Notes: generated from the letters alone by a model not told the origin. DNA of 64,000 nt from Candidatus Tepidiaquacellales bacterium OLB4/UTCHB1 (GCA_002050165.1 MWSW01000007.1:1-64000), one strand, 5' to 3'. Positions 46,643 through 56,157 are shown, counted from the first letter of the stretch. Translations and numbers: made by a program.

Positions 46643-47254
46643 ATGGAAGACAATGAAATAAAAGGGAATAATTCGATATCGAAGCAAGAAGATCTCGACC
46701 TGATTGAAAAGGCTTTGAAAGGAGATCAGAGTGCTTATGAAAAACTTTTAAAAAAATATCACCCTCATATTTACAACCTGATTTTCAGAATGATTTATAA
46801 GAAAGAGGATGTAGAAGACCTTACACAGGAAGCTTTTATAAAAGCGTTCCATTCGCTGAAAAATTTTGATAAACAGTTTGCATTCTCCACCTGGTTGTAT
46901 AAAATAGCTTCCAATAACTGCATTGACTACCTCCGGAAGAAAAAATTACAAACTTTTTCAATTGATAAGGAAATCGAATCTGAGGATAGCGATTATATAT
47001 TTGAGATACCAGACAGTGATTACATTCCGGATAATCAAATCATGAACGCTCAGCGTACAACGATACTTGAGCGCGCAATTGATTCGCTTCCCGATAAATA
47101 CAAAAAAGTAATCGTCATGAGACATCGTGAAGAAATGGAATATGAAGAAATTGCCAGTGAACTTAATTTACCTCTTGGCACAGTAAAAGCTCACATTTTC
47201 CGTGGTCGGGAATTACTGAATAAGTACCTTAAGAACCGGATAAAAAACTATTAG
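46643..47254 (+). CDS. ECF-type RNA polymerase sigma factor (second copy)
   Basis: A 203-residue sigma factor with region 2 (AYEKLLKKYHPHIYNLIFRM, EDVEDLTQEAFIKAFHSLKNF, FSTWLYKIASNNCIDYLRKKK) and region 4 (LPDKYKKVIVMRHREEMEYEEIA, LGTVKAHIFRGRELL). I prefer ATG 46643; an in-frame TTG at 46577 would add 22 residues with no family counterpart. Unlike the copy at 40981, no anti-sigma gene follows; mutS does. Confidence 0.92.
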   Translation: MEDNEIKGNNSISKQEDLDLIEKALKGDQSAYEKLLKKYHPHIYNLIFRMIYKKEDVEDLTQEAFIKAFHSLKNFDKQFAFSTWLYKIASNNCIDYLRKKKLQTFSIDKEIESEDSDYIFEIPDSDYIPDNQIMNAQRTTILERAIDSLPDKYKKVIVMRHREEMEYEEIASELNLPLGTVKAHIFRGRELLNKYLKNRIKNY

Positions 47255-47310
47255 TAAAGAATCGTTATAGTGTTTCCAAACTCCATTTTTCGAAAATAAT
47301 ATTTTGTGTC

Positions 47311-49935
47311 TTGTCTGAAACCCCGTTGATGCGCCAGTACAGAAAGATAAAGGAAAAATATCCTGATACTATACTTTTGTTCAGAATGGGTGATTTCTTT
47401 GAAACATTTGAAGACGATGCATTGATGGCGGCTAAAATTCTTGGTATAACCCTCACGAAGAGATCAAACGGCGCTGCATCTGAAGTTCCGCTCGCCGGAT
47501 TTCCGCACCATGCGCTGGATAATTATTTACCAAAACTCGTTAAAGCCGGTCACCGCGTTGCAGTATGTGAACAACTCGAAGACCCGAAACTCAGTAAAGG
47601 CATTGTAAAGCGCGACGTGATTGAAGTTGTAACCCCCGGTGCAAACTTTTCGGAAAAAATTCTCGATCATAAAAGCAATAATTATCTTGCTGGGATTTCC
47701 ATAAAAGACGATGTTTGTGGCTTCGCGTTTTGTGATGTTTCTACGGGAGAATTTTATACATCTGAAGTAAACGCAACCGGGCTACCGGCACAGGTTGAAA
47801 ATATTAACCCACAGGAAATCCTTATTCAGAAAAAAAATAAAGAAAAAATTTACAAGCTGCTCGGGATAAAAATTGATTCCCCTTTTTCTGATGTTAACAA
47901 TCAAAGAGTAATCACTAAAGTTGACGATTGGGTTTTCAATTACGATTACGCGAATGAAATTCTGAATAATCATTTCAATACAAGGTCACTTAAAGGGTTT
48001 GGTATTGAAAATCTTCCACAGGCAATCATAGCTGCAGGCTGTGTACTGAATTATCTCAACGAGACTCAAAAAAGTAAACTTTCACACCTCAAGAAAATAA
48101 GTAAATACGATTATACCGATTATATTGTACTCGATCCTTCGACAAAAAGAAATCTGGAGGTAACCTCTTCATTATCAGATGGGTCTCGTGAGGGGACATT
48201 GTTTTCAATACTTGATGAGACAAAAACACCGATGGGAGCGAGATTATTAAAACGTTGGATTTCCCGTCCGCTTAAAAAAGTTGAACAGATAAATAAAAGA
48301 TTGGATGCAGTTAATGAACTTTTTCAATTTAAAAACCAACGCAACAAAATCGTTCAATTGCTCAGTTCAATAAGTGATGTTGAACGATTACTTTCAAAAG
48401 TAGCAACTTTAAAAGCAAATCCACGGGATTTAATCTCGTTAAAAAATTCCATTACAGCAATATCAGAAATTAAACGAAAACTGGTTGAATTCAAATCAGC
48501 AACACTTTCAGGTATAGCAGTCAGACTTGTTGATATACCGGATCTGGCAGCAAAAATTTCAACCGTAATAAATGAGAAACAACTTGAGGGGCAAAACAAG
48601 AATGGTTTCATTTCAAAGGGAGTAGATACTGAACTTGACGAACTTAAAGATATATTGTTAAACGGCAAAACCTGGCTGGAAAAGTTTCAGGCATCAGAAA
48701 GGGAACGTACCGCGATATCATCGCTTAAAGTTGAGTTCAATAAAGTATTCGGTTACTATATAATGGTCACTAAAACTCATACGGATAAAGTCCCCGCAGA
48801 TTATGTAAGAAAACAAACGCTCGTTAATGCCGAAAGATACATAACAGAAGAACTTAAGGAATACGAAAACAAGATTCTCAACGCCGAAGAAAAAATTGAT
48901 GCGATTGAAAGGAAAATTTATAATGAGCTTCTATCCTTCATTTTGAATTTCACTGACGATATACAACTTAATGCATCGTTGATTGCAGCGTTAGACGTAC
49001 TTTCAAGTTTTGCGGAGGTTTCCACGAGATACAAATACACGCTTCCTCATATTGATGATTCTGACAGAATAGAGATTAGAGACGGCAGGCATCCCGTAAT
49101 CGAACGTTTATTACCTGCCGGTGAAACGTACATTCCGAATGATACAAAGTTGGATAACACGGAGAACCAAATTCTGATAATTACCGGTCCAAATATGAGC
49201 GGAAAATCCAGCTACCTCCGACAAACCGGATTGATAGTATTGTTAGCTCAGATCGGATGTTTTGTCCCGGCGGAGTCTGCAAAAATCGGCGTAGTTGATA
49301 AAATATTCACAAGGGTAGGTGCATCCGACAATATTTCAAAAGGTGAAAGTACTTTTTTGGTTGAAATGCACGAAGCAGCAAATATCCTTAACAACTGTAC
49401 CTCGAAAAGTTTATTGCTCCTTGATGAAATAGGCAGAGGAACAAGTACCTACGATGGAATCTCAATTGCATGGGCAATGACAGAATACCTTCATGAAAAT
49501 CGTCCCACTGCATCCAAGACATTGTTTGCTACACACTATCACGAATTAAATGCGTTGGCAGATATGTATCCAAGAATTAAGAACTATAGAATTGAAGTAC
49601 GAGAATTCAGAGACAAAGTAATTTTTTTACGGAAAATTAATCCCGGAACGGCAGACCACAGTTATGGGATTCAGGTTGCACAGATGGCGGGATTACCAGT
49701 GCAGGTTACAGACCGGGCGAAATCTATTCTTAGGAATCTTGAAGATAAAGCTCTTAAAAAGCAACTTAAAGACGAACTTCAAATTAACATGTTCGAGGTA
49801 GAATCCCCTACCCAGGATGAAACAGCATTTGCTGAATTAATCGCAAAAATAGAGGAAATCGATATTAATAATATCACACCGGTTCAGGCTTTGGAAGTAT
49901 TGAACAGTCTGGTGGAAATGAACAAGAAGGTTTAA
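47311..49935 (+). CDS. mutS: DNA mismatch repair protein MutS
   Basis: An 874-residue mismatch-recognition ATPase. The N-terminal mismatch-binding motif GDFFETFEDDA (Phe-X-Glu) lies near 31-41, followed by connector, lever and clamp domains. The C-terminal ATPase has Walker A GPNMSGKSSYLRQ (about 626-638), Walker B LLLDEIGRGTSTYDG and ATHYHEL. The start is TTG 47311, giving MSETPLMRQY, the usual beginning of the family. It is well separated from ymdB by 215 AT-rich bases with no clear signal. Confidence 0.97.
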   Translation: MSETPLMRQYRKIKEKYPDTILLFRMGDFFETFEDDALMAAKILGITLTKRSNGAASEVPLAGFPHHALDNYLPKLVKAGHRVAVCEQLEDPKLSKGIVKRDVIEVVTPGANFSEKILDHKSNNYLAGISIKDDVCGFAFCDVSTGEFYTSEVNATGLPAQVENINPQEILIQKKNKEKIYKLLGIKIDSPFSDVNNQRVITKVDDWVFNYDYANEILNNHFNTRSLKGFGIENLPQAIIAAGCVLNYLNETQKSKLSHLKKISKYDYTDYIVLDPSTKRNLEVTSSLSDGSREGTLFSILDETKTPMGARLLKRWISRPLKKVEQINKRLDAVNELFQFKNQRNKIVQLLSSISDVERLLSKVATLKANPRDLISLKNSITAISEIKRKLVEFKSATLSGIAVRLVDIPDLAAKISTVINEKQLEGQNKNGFISKGVDTELDELKDILLNGKTWLEKFQASERERTAISSLKVEFNKVFGYYIMVTKTHTDKVPADYVRKQTLVNAERYITEELKEYENKILNAEEKIDAIERKIYNELLSFILNFTDDIQLNASLIAALDVLSSFAEVSTRYKYTLPHIDDSDRIEIRDGRHPVIERLLPAGETYIPNDTKLDNTENQILIITGPNMSGKSSYLRQTGLIVLLAQIGCFVPAESAKIGVVDKIFTRVGASDNISKGESTFLVEMHEAANILNNCTSKSLLLLDEIGRGTSTYDGISIAWAMTEYLHENRPTASKTLFATHYHELNALADMYPRIKNYRIEVREFRDKVIFLRKINPGTADHSYGIQVAQMAGLPVQVTDRAKSILRNLEDKALKKQLKDELQINMFEVESPTQDETAFAELIAKIEEIDINNITPVQALEVLNSLVEMNKKV

Positions 49936-50150
49936 ACTTAATCTTTTAATTTTCTTTTCAATTTTATATCTGCTCCAAACAGTATATCAGAAATTGATGG
50001 ATTGGTCCGGAGACAAGTTTTATTCTTGTTTCTCTAATCGTATTGCAAATGCCTTTATAATTATAATCATTTTAATTTTTATAAACTAAGTCTTCATATA
50101 ATAATTTTAACTTACAGGCGAATTTATTAAATTTTAAAATTGCTAACTTA

Positions 50151-50948
50151 TTGAAAGAAACCGTTAAAATACTATTCATTGGCGATATCATTGGTATTCC
50201 GGGATACAATATAACTAAAACCATTCTTCCGAGTTATCAGGGTAAATTTAAACCTGATTTTGTAATTGCCAACGGTGAGAATATAACTGAAGGAATAGGA
50301 ATGCTTCAGGGTGATGCGGAGAAGTTATTAGATCTGGGGATTAATGTACTTACCGGTGGTAATCACACAATGGATAAAATTCAGGCCCATAAATTTATTA
50401 ATGATTCCCCAAATGTATTAAGGCCGGAGAACTATCCGAAATCCGTTTATGGCAGGGGATACGGAATTTATGATATTCCCGGAACATCATTTAAGATCTG
50501 CGTTGCAAGTTTTATCGGAAGAGTATTCATGAAACCGCTTGATTGTCCTTTTAAGGCTTTAGACTGGCTTTGCAAAACTGTTTCGAAGGAGACGAATATT
50601 ATATTTATTGATTTTCATGCTGAAGCCACGGCGGAGAAAGTTGCGTTCGGTTGGAATGCTGACGGAAAAGTTTCAGTTGTAGTCGGAACACACACACACA
50701 TTCAAACGGCTGATAACCGGATACTGCCGCAAGGTACCGGGTACATTACTGATGTCGGAATGACCGGTCCGTATGATTCGGTAATCGGAATGAATAAAGA
50801 GCGGTCAATAAAGAGATTCATATTCGGAACCCCCCAAAAGCACGAAGTTGCTAAGGATGATGTACGATTCGCGGCAGTGCTGGCGGAAATTTATACAGAA
50901 ACAGGAAAATGTAAATCAATTCAAAGGATACTGTACCCTGAATTTTAA
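50151..50948 (+). CDS. YmdB-family metallophosphoesterase
   Basis: A 265-residue TIGR00282/YmdB-type phosphodiesterase; studied members hydrolyse 2',3'-cyclic AMP. Metal-ligand motifs are FIGDIIGIPG, ANGENITEG, GGNHTMDK, IDFHAEATAEK and VGTHTHIQTAD. Length is typical. The TTG start (MKETVKILFIGDI) is the only reasonable one. mscL follows after 12 bases. Confidence 0.93.
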   Translation: MKETVKILFIGDIIGIPGYNITKTILPSYQGKFKPDFVIANGENITEGIGMLQGDAEKLLDLGINVLTGGNHTMDKIQAHKFINDSPNVLRPENYPKSVYGRGYGIYDIPGTSFKICVASFIGRVFMKPLDCPFKALDWLCKTVSKETNIIFIDFHAEATAEKVAFGWNADGKVSVVVGTHTHIQTADNRILPQGTGYITDVGMTGPYDSVIGMNKERSIKRFIFGTPQKHEVAKDDVRFAAVLAEIYTETGKCKSIQRILYPEF

Positions 50949-50960
50949 TTAATAAAAAAT

Positions 50961-51356
50961 ATGCTGGAAGAATTCAAAAAATTTATTTCCCGTGGAAACG
51001 TTATTGACCTTGCTGTCGGTGTTATGATTGGAGCAGCATTTGGAAAGATAACGACTTCATTGGTAAATGATATTTTAATGCCACCTATCGGTATGCTACT
51101 CGCAGGTGTGGATTTCTCACAAATGAGCATTTTTATTGGTGAAGGGAAGGATGGTCCGGTTTTGATAAAGTATGGTTTGTTTATTCAGACCATGATTGAA
51201 TTTGTTATAATTGCATTTGCAATTTTTCTATTCGTCAAAGTTATCAATAACCTGAGAGATTCCCTTTCAAGGAAAGAGGAAGCGGAAATGCCTGCTGAAC
51301 CGTCAAATGAAGAAAAACTTTTAACGGAAATCCGTGACTTACTAAAAGGGAAATGA
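50961..51356 (+). CDS. mscL: Large-conductance mechanosensitive channel MscL
   Basis: A 131-residue channel that opens under membrane tension to release solutes during hypo-osmotic shock. The N-terminal helix and first membrane segment ([24 protein letters not shown]), the second segment (about 67-95) and the C-terminal helix bundle ([13 protein letters not shown]) are all present. Its stop overlaps the start of the following broken gene as ATGA. Confidence 0.96.
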   Translation: MLEEFKKFISRGNVIDLAVGVMIGAAFGKITTSLVNDILMPPIGMLLAGVDFSQMSIFIGEGKDGPVLIKYGLFIQTMIEFVIIAFAIFLFVKVINNLRDSLSRKEEAEMPAEPSNEEKLLTEIRDLLKGK

Positions 51357-52016
51357 CGATTGTTAAAATGAAGGGCGTTCCCCTCAGTCAGGATTTGTAC
51401 AGTTACATTGTCGGCAAATTTCCCGAAGAAGATTTATTTCTCAAAGAGATGGTTAATCAATCGGAAAATTAAAAATACCGGTAATCCAAATTTCACCTGA
51501 ACAGAGATAAATTCTTAATATCATCTGCAAAATGATTAATGCTTCGAAAGTGCTTGAAATTGGAACGCTTACCGGGTACAGCGGATTATGCATAATGCGT
51601 GCATTACCCGGAATCGGAAAGCTAATAACGGTTGATTTGTTAAAGAAACATACTGATACAGCAAAAAGCTTTTTTCGTAAAGCCGGACTTGAAAAAATAT
51701 CATTGCAGCTAGTTCCCGTGGAATTGATTACATGAAAAAACTATCCAACGAAAACAAAAAGTTTGATCTCATCTTCATTGATGCCGGCAAATAGTCTTAT
51801 CCTGAATATTTCAATGAGGCAATCAATCTTTCTCATTGTGGTACTGTCAAAATTTTCGATAATGCTCTTAGGGGTGTAAGGATTATAGAAAATGCCGGTG
51901 AAGATAAAGAACTTAAAAGTCCTCAAATCACAAATGATCTGATGGCAACCGGTACCCGGATTGAATCTTCGTTAGTTCCGATTGGCGATGGCTTTTGCAT
52001 TGGTAGGGTTATTTAA
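51353..52016 (+). pseudogene. Decayed class I SAM-dependent O-methyltransferase
   Basis: Three fragments of one methyltransferase lie in different frames. Residues from 51353-51472 match the family N-terminus (LYSYIVGKFPEEDLFLKEM). From 51532 a second frame gives the SAM-binding part (ASKVLEIGTLTGYSGLCIMRALP). From 51732 a third frame gives FDLIFIDAGK, an in-frame TAG at 51792-51794, then SYPEYFNEAINL...GGTV-like and IFDNALRG through to the stop at 52016. With at least one shift, a missing linker and an internal stop it cannot make a working enzyme. The intact ancestor resembled caffeoyl-CoA-type O-methyltransferases. Confidence 0.88.
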
Positions 52017-52023
52017 TAACATA

Positions 52024-52054
52024 TTGGAATTTTCAACCCTAATTCATACATTTG
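52024..52054 (+). promoter_or_regulatory. Promoter of the ComEA-like operon, giving a near-leaderless mRNA
   Basis: TTG at 52024-52026, a 20-base spacer, then TACATTTG at 52047-52054, a full match to TAnnTTTG. The ATG is the fifth base after the final G, so the transcript should begin at or within a few bases of the start codon. Confidence 0.72.
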
Positions 52055-52058
52055 CCGT

Positions 52059-52592
52059 ATGAATCTTCGGAAGGTAGAAACATTTTTTTCACATCTTAAC
52101 TTTTCAAAATCAGAGATCAGAATTTTGCTTCTGCTCGGAGGAATTCTTACGGTCGGTTTTTGTGTGAAATATTACAACGAAGTGCTAAGCGTTCCGGAAA
52201 AGAATTTTGATAGTGAAGGATTTGAATCCGGTTTTTCCTCTGTCGTAAAAGGTGAGACCGTAAATTTCGATCAGGAGAAATTTTACAACTCTCTCACTGA
52301 AAAGGAAAAACTTCTTTATGATTCGCTTAAAAAAATAGATGAAAAGTATTTCGATGCACCCGAAGGCAGAAAAAATTCCGTTAATATCGATAAGAACAGC
52401 GTTGACCTGAATACAGCTGGGCTTGAAGAATTAATTGCCTTACCCGAAATAGGTGAAGCAACAGCTAAAAGAATTATTGATTATCGTGAAAACCGGGGCG
52501 GGTTTAAAAAAGTCAGTGACCTAATGAATGTGAAAGGAATAGGGGAAAAAAAATTTGCAAAAATTAAACCCTATATTAAAGTTTCCAATTGA
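52059..52592 (+). CDS. ComEA-like helix-hairpin-helix DNA-binding protein
   Basis: A 177-residue protein with one membrane segment (about 22-38) and a C-terminal double helix-hairpin-helix domain (about 112-175: [26 protein letters not shown] in outline, then [20 protein letters not shown]). ComEA-type proteins bind incoming DNA on the outside of the inner membrane during natural transformation; the fold is also found in other proteins. Its TGA overlaps the next start, a PilM-like gene, which fits a pilus or DNA-uptake link but does not prove it. Confidence 0.88.
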   Translation: MNLRKVETFFSHLNFSKSEIRILLLLGGILTVGFCVKYYNEVLSVPEKNFDSEGFESGFSSVVKGETVNFDQEKFYNSLTEKEKLLYDSLKKIDEKYFDAPEGRKNSVNIDKNSVDLNTAGLEELIALPEIGEATAKRIIDYRENRGGFKKVSDLMNVKGIGEKKFAKIKPYIKVSN

Positions 52593-53503
52593 GCTATCTC
52601 GCAGTAGGATTTTCAGGGAAATGTATAAGAATTATTTCGGTAAGAGATAATAAAGAAATAAATCTTATTTCCGAAATTGAAACCTTTCAAATGTTCAATT
52701 TTGAAGTTTCAAAGTATCACAACAATCCAGCAGTAATAACTGAACTTGGCGAAAAGATTTCAAGCGTGATAAAGAATAAGGGAGAATATTCGGGTAAGGT
52801 TTCTGTTTCGCTTGATTCAAACATCTTCTTTATAAATACCATCCCGTACGAAGATTCAGGGAACCTTCAAAATACCGAGAATGCAATTAAGTGGGATCTA
52901 ACAAATTACTTCTCAAGCTCGGGCAATGAATTTAATGTTAATTACATAAAACTTCACAATCCGGATTTACCACCGGGTATTAAGAGTTTACTTGTATTAG
53001 CCTTAAGCGAGAAGTCGCTTGAGTTCTTCAAAAAAGTTATGTCGGCTGCCGAACTCGAACCGGGTCTGATAGATATAGATCATTTTTCTATTGACACGGT
53101 TATTAATGAAATCAACAGCGATTTTTTCAAAAACAATAATGTTACCGTAATTGGTTGTAAGCGTAATAAAATCGAGTATTCCCGATATTCAAACGGTAAT
53201 TTATATGACTACAACTTTTTTTATTTCAGAGATAATACATTTGAGCAGGAAGTATCGAAGGAAAAACAAAAAATTTGTTTGGGAAATCCGGATAAACTCT
53301 TTCTCTATGGTGAAGACTATAGCGAATATTTAAAGAATGAAATTTCTTCTGAAGCCGACAGTTCGAAGATTGAAGTTCTTAACCCGCTTACGCCAGCTAA
53401 GCAATTAAATGAAAAAAACCGACAGTACAATGGTCTGTATAACTACGGGTACAGATTTGTTCCTGTACTTAGCACAGCATTAAAATCCATTGCCAACAGA
53501 TGA
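52589..53503 (+). CDS. PilM-like actin-fold protein (putative)
   Basis: A 304-residue protein. The pattern [23 protein letters not shown] followed by [12 protein letters not shown] resembles PilM/EpsL-type ATPase-fold proteins of type IV pilus and type II secretion platforms, where this region reads like 'pG..vF.R.i.lP' and 'eAi.WE.e.yiP'. The second half keeps a spaced beta-strand pattern ([21 protein letters not shown]) but I see no clear phosphate-binding loops, so ATP binding may be lost. TTG start overlaps the ComEA-like stop (TTGA) and its own stop overlaps rsmD. The call is tentative. Confidence 0.6.
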   Translation: MSYLAVGFSGKCIRIISVRDNKEINLISEIETFQMFNFEVSKYHNNPAVITELGEKISSVIKNKGEYSGKVSVSLDSNIFFINTIPYEDSGNLQNTENAIKWDLTNYFSSSGNEFNVNYIKLHNPDLPPGIKSLLVLALSEKSLEFFKKVMSAAELEPGLIDIDHFSIDTVINEINSDFFKNNNVTVIGCKRNKIEYSRYSNGNLYDYNFFYFRDNTFEQEVSKEKQKICLGNPDKLFLYGEDYSEYLKNEISSEADSSKIEVLNPLTPAKQLNEKNRQYNGLYNYGYRFVPVLSTALKSIANR

Positions 53504-54027
53504 GGATAATTTCCGGATATTTGGGTAGCAGAAAACTATTCGTACCGGCCAATACGCTGAAAGTGAGACCGACAAGCGATAGAATCAGGGAATCAATGTT
53601 CAATATTATTGAGAACCTTATTGTGATTGAGAATGCTTATGTGCTTGATATTTTCTGTGGAACGGGTGCATTGGGTATAGAAGCGATTTCGAGAGGAGCG
53701 GAGTTTGTCTTTTTCGTGGATAAACACTCCGGAACTGTGCAACGTAACATTGAAACTTTGGGTATCGGTAACAAAAGTGAAATTATTAATGCTGATTACC
53801 GGCATTTTCTGAATTCAGAAGATTTTAAAGAGTTGAATGTATCAATCGTTTTTGCTGATCCGCCGTATGAATTTGATAAATACGAGGAATTAATTTCAGC
53901 TATATCGCAAAAGAAAACTTTGTTTGTGCTTGAGCATGAGAGGGAAATTTCTCATTTGAAAGATATGCAAATAAGACACCGAAAATCCGGTCGTACTTTT
54001 ACTACAATTTATGATTTCCGAAAATGA
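53500..54027 (+). CDS. rsmD: 16S rRNA (guanine(966)-N(2))-methyltransferase
   Basis: A 175-residue RsmD that methylates G966 of 16S rRNA in the assembled 30S subunit. The N-terminal [12 protein letters not shown], the RPTSDRIRESMFNI segment, the SAM loop LDIFCGTGALGIEA and the catalytic DPPYEF motif are all present. It overlaps both neighbours by four bases; the rsmD-coaD pair is common in bacteria. Confidence 0.95.
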   Translation: MRIISGYLGSRKLFVPANTLKVRPTSDRIRESMFNIIENLIVIENAYVLDIFCGTGALGIEAISRGAEFVFFVDKHSGTVQRNIETLGIGNKSEIINADYRHFLNSEDFKELNVSIVFADPPYEFDKYEELISAISQKKTLFVLEHEREISHLKDMQIRHRKSGRTFTTIYDFRK

Positions 54028-54509
54028 AAAAAGTTACAGCTGTTTATCCCGGCACATTTGATCCGGTAACAAACGGACACCTTGATGTAATTGAGCGGGC
54101 GACGTCATTGTTTGACGAAGTGATTGTGTGTATCGCGGTGAACTCTTTAAAATCTCCACTCTTTTCAAAAGAGGAAAGGAAAAATATGCTAATAGAATCG
54201 GTATCCGGGTTTAGCAATGTAACAGTAGATATATTTGAGGGTTTACTTGTAAAATATGCCGAAGAGAAACACGCTTCAGTTATTATTCGAGGTTTGCGCG
54301 CTATTTCAGATTTTGAATATGAATTTCAGTTATCCTTGACCAACCGTAAACTTTCACCTGCAATTAATACCATTTTTCTGATGCCTAACGAGAAATACAC
54401 GTATCTCGATTCCTCCTTAGTAAGGGAACTCGCATCTTATAATGCTGATATACAGGATTTCGTTCCGAAGAATGTCCAGCTTGCTTTAAAGGAAAAGTTT
54501 GGCTTTTAA
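54024..54509 (+). CDS. coaD: Phosphopantetheine adenylyltransferase
   Basis: A 161-residue nucleotidyltransferase making dephospho-CoA from 4'-phosphopantetheine and ATP. The T/HxGH motif is in YPGTFDPVTNGHLDVIERA, with RGLRAISDFEYEFQL and the C-terminal YTYLDSSLVRELASYNADIQDFVP. It is the last gene of the operon beginning at 52059. A weak AT-only hairpin lies beyond its stop. Confidence 0.97.
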   Translation: MKKVTAVYPGTFDPVTNGHLDVIERATSLFDEVIVCIAVNSLKSPLFSKEERKNMLIESVSGFSNVTVDIFEGLLVKYAEEKHASVIIRGLRAISDFEYEFQLSLTNRKLSPAINTIFLMPNEKYTYLDSSLVRELASYNADIQDFVPKNVQLALKEKFGF

Positions 54510-54540
54510 AATATTTGTATAACTAATTTTACGAATAGAA

Positions 54541-55032
54541 TTAAAAATATTTTGAGAGGTCTTCGGATTTGTATTTCCCGGTTTTCATATAATTAAGCAT
54601 AGCTGAGAAATCCTCTTCGTCAAGAAATCCAGGAATATTGTTTACGCTCATACCATTGTAGTTAAATGAAATCTGCGATCCGTCCGGGTTCATAAATACA
54701 TGGGTAGGGTAGCTCATTACGCCAAGTTTTTTTGAAAGGTTTGTAGCTGAAAGTTTTTCATTATTGTATGTATAATTATTTGCGCTTCCTGCATTGAGTT
54801 TGATGAAAATAAAATCATTGAGAGCTTTTTGAACTTCAGGTTTGGAGTAAACTTCACTCACCATTTTATCGCACCACCTGTCGCCTTCAGTGTAAATATA
54901 AATCAGTACCATCTTGTTTTGAGACTTTGCAGTTGTTAATCCTTGATCAAATTCGTAACCTTGAGAATGAACATAACCCGAAAATACTAAAATTAGTAAT
55001 ATGACAAGTATGTTTGCTTTAATTGTTTGCAT
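54541..55032 (-). CDS. Exported thioredoxin-like protein with a single active-site cysteine
   Basis: A 163-residue protein with a signal peptide (MQTIKANILVILLILVFSGYVHSQG) and a thioredoxin fold of the Thioredoxin_7 type (KMVLIYIYTEGDRWCDKM, then the cis-proline loop VMSYPTHVFMNPDG). The usual CxxC reads C-D-K-M, leaving one cysteine, so it may act as an isomerase, a mixed-disulfide carrier or be non-redox. An ATG 14 codons upstream (55074) is possible, but ATG 55032 starts the signal peptide cleanly. Confidence 0.82.
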   Translation of the reverse strand: MQTIKANILVILLILVFSGYVHSQGYEFDQGLTTAKSQNKMVLIYIYTEGDRWCDKMVSEVYSKPEVQKALNDFIFIKLNAGSANNYTYNNEKLSATNLSKKLGVMSYPTHVFMNPDGSQISFNYNGMSVNNIPGFLDEEDFSAMLNYMKTGKYKSEDLSKYF

Positions 55033-55299
55033 GATGAAATTATTAAATTCTGAATATTCGTTTTGAACCATCAAACCAATTTTCCGAATTTGAATATTAA
55101 ACCCAGATTCATCAAAAAGGTTCGTTAGAAATTAGAAATATTTCGTTTAAAAGGTCAGGTCAATCGGGTTACATACTACACAAAGTTGCAGGGTGTATCT
55201 TCAATTGTGATTACAGTGAAACCAAACACTCGGTACCGGATAATAGAACGTTACTTTGCCTTTGAAAATTTCCTTTAAACATCGAGCAATAGGACTGAA

Positions 55300-55842
55300 C
55301 TATCCCGTTTTATTTGAGCCCATCTTTTTATCATTAAATTCCTTCGACTTTCCTTTTTCGATTGATAAACTCTCCCAGTTATTCCCTGCAAGGTGTTTAG
55401 CCAGGTAGATAATCTGACCTGCATGATAACCGTAATGTGAAAGTTGCCGGTTAATAGCCTCAATTACAGAATGATCTTCATTTCTTATTTTAACCGTTCT
55501 CATTAAATCATTCGGTTTTAAGGAATTCAGTGTGCTAAATAATACATTCCAACCCTTTTCCCACCTTTCGTTAATATCGTCAATATCGGTGTAAAAAAGT
55601 TGTTCAAACTCTTCATCTCTATTGCGCCACAATTTCTCACCGTCAGTTACGAGGAAATCTGTCCACCTTGAGATCATATTTCCGCTCAGGTGCCTTATAA
55701 TGATTGCTATGCTGTTCGAGTTTTCATCCAGTTGAAAGAAGTAATCTTCAGGTTTTATAAGCGCCAAGGCACGTTCGCAGAGTTTCTTCAGTTTCTTAAA
55801 TTCGTTTATACTTGAGGAGAGATAATTTTCTGCTAAGTCCAT
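55300..55842 (-). CDS. DinB-like (DUF1572) four-helix protein
   Basis: A 180-residue, all-helical protein with the DUF1572 pattern: NSIAIIIRHLSGNMISRWTDFL, RDEEFEQLF, WEKGWNVLFSTLNSL and a late His-rich SHYGYHAGQIIYLAKHL. The three histidines (RHLSG, SHYGYHAG) suggest a DinB-type metal site. Members act in thiol or detoxification chemistry in some bacteria; the role here is unknown. It stands alone, upstream regions shared with the divergent nrdJ. Confidence 0.85.
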   Translation of the reverse strand: MDLAENYLSSSINEFKKLKKLCERALALIKPEDYFFQLDENSNSIAIIIRHLSGNMISRWTDFLVTDGEKLWRNRDEEFEQLFYTDIDDINERWEKGWNVLFSTLNSLKPNDLMRTVKIRNEDHSVIEAINRQLSHYGYHAGQIIYLAKHLAGNNWESLSIEKGKSKEFNDKKMGSNKTG

Positions 55843-56157
55843 TATAGTTTTTCTCTAAGATAAAAAAAGTTTCGGTTTAAAAAAAACATTAAACTCAACC
55901 GTATACAAAAGAATTTTTAAAAAAAAATTGCCAAGAATTAAAAGAATTTTAATGTCAAGCATAAAAGTTTTTCGCTTACGTTTGCATTTAAAAAAGAGTT
56001 CTGTTAAATTTGACATACCTCTTTTAAAATTTTAATCCCAATAATCGAAATTGACCAGCTTTAAAAAAATATCAATTGTTAAAAGATTATTTTCTTTGAG
56101 AACTTTCTGCATAATTGATTCACAAAAATTCCCACTAATTTTATAATCATATTTTGA
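55843..56157. other. AT-rich divergent promoter region upstream of nrdJ
   Basis: 315 bases without a gene between divergent genes. A plausible nrdJ promoter is TTG (56115-56117), an 18-base spacer and TAATTTTA (56136-56143), placing transcription start near 56149. I looked for a cobalamin riboswitch, which would suit a B12-dependent enzyme, and saw neither a B12-box nor a structured leader. Confidence 0.5.

Noticed and set aside
54508-54552. AT-only inverted repeat between coaD and the thioredoxin-like gene as a bidirectional terminator
   Set aside because: The stem consists only of A-T pairs and the loop is long, so it would be too weak to be convincing.
55843-56157. Cobalamin riboswitch ahead of the B12-dependent nrdJ
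   Set aside because: No B12-box-like sequence or structured leader could be seen; the region is plain AT-rich sequence.
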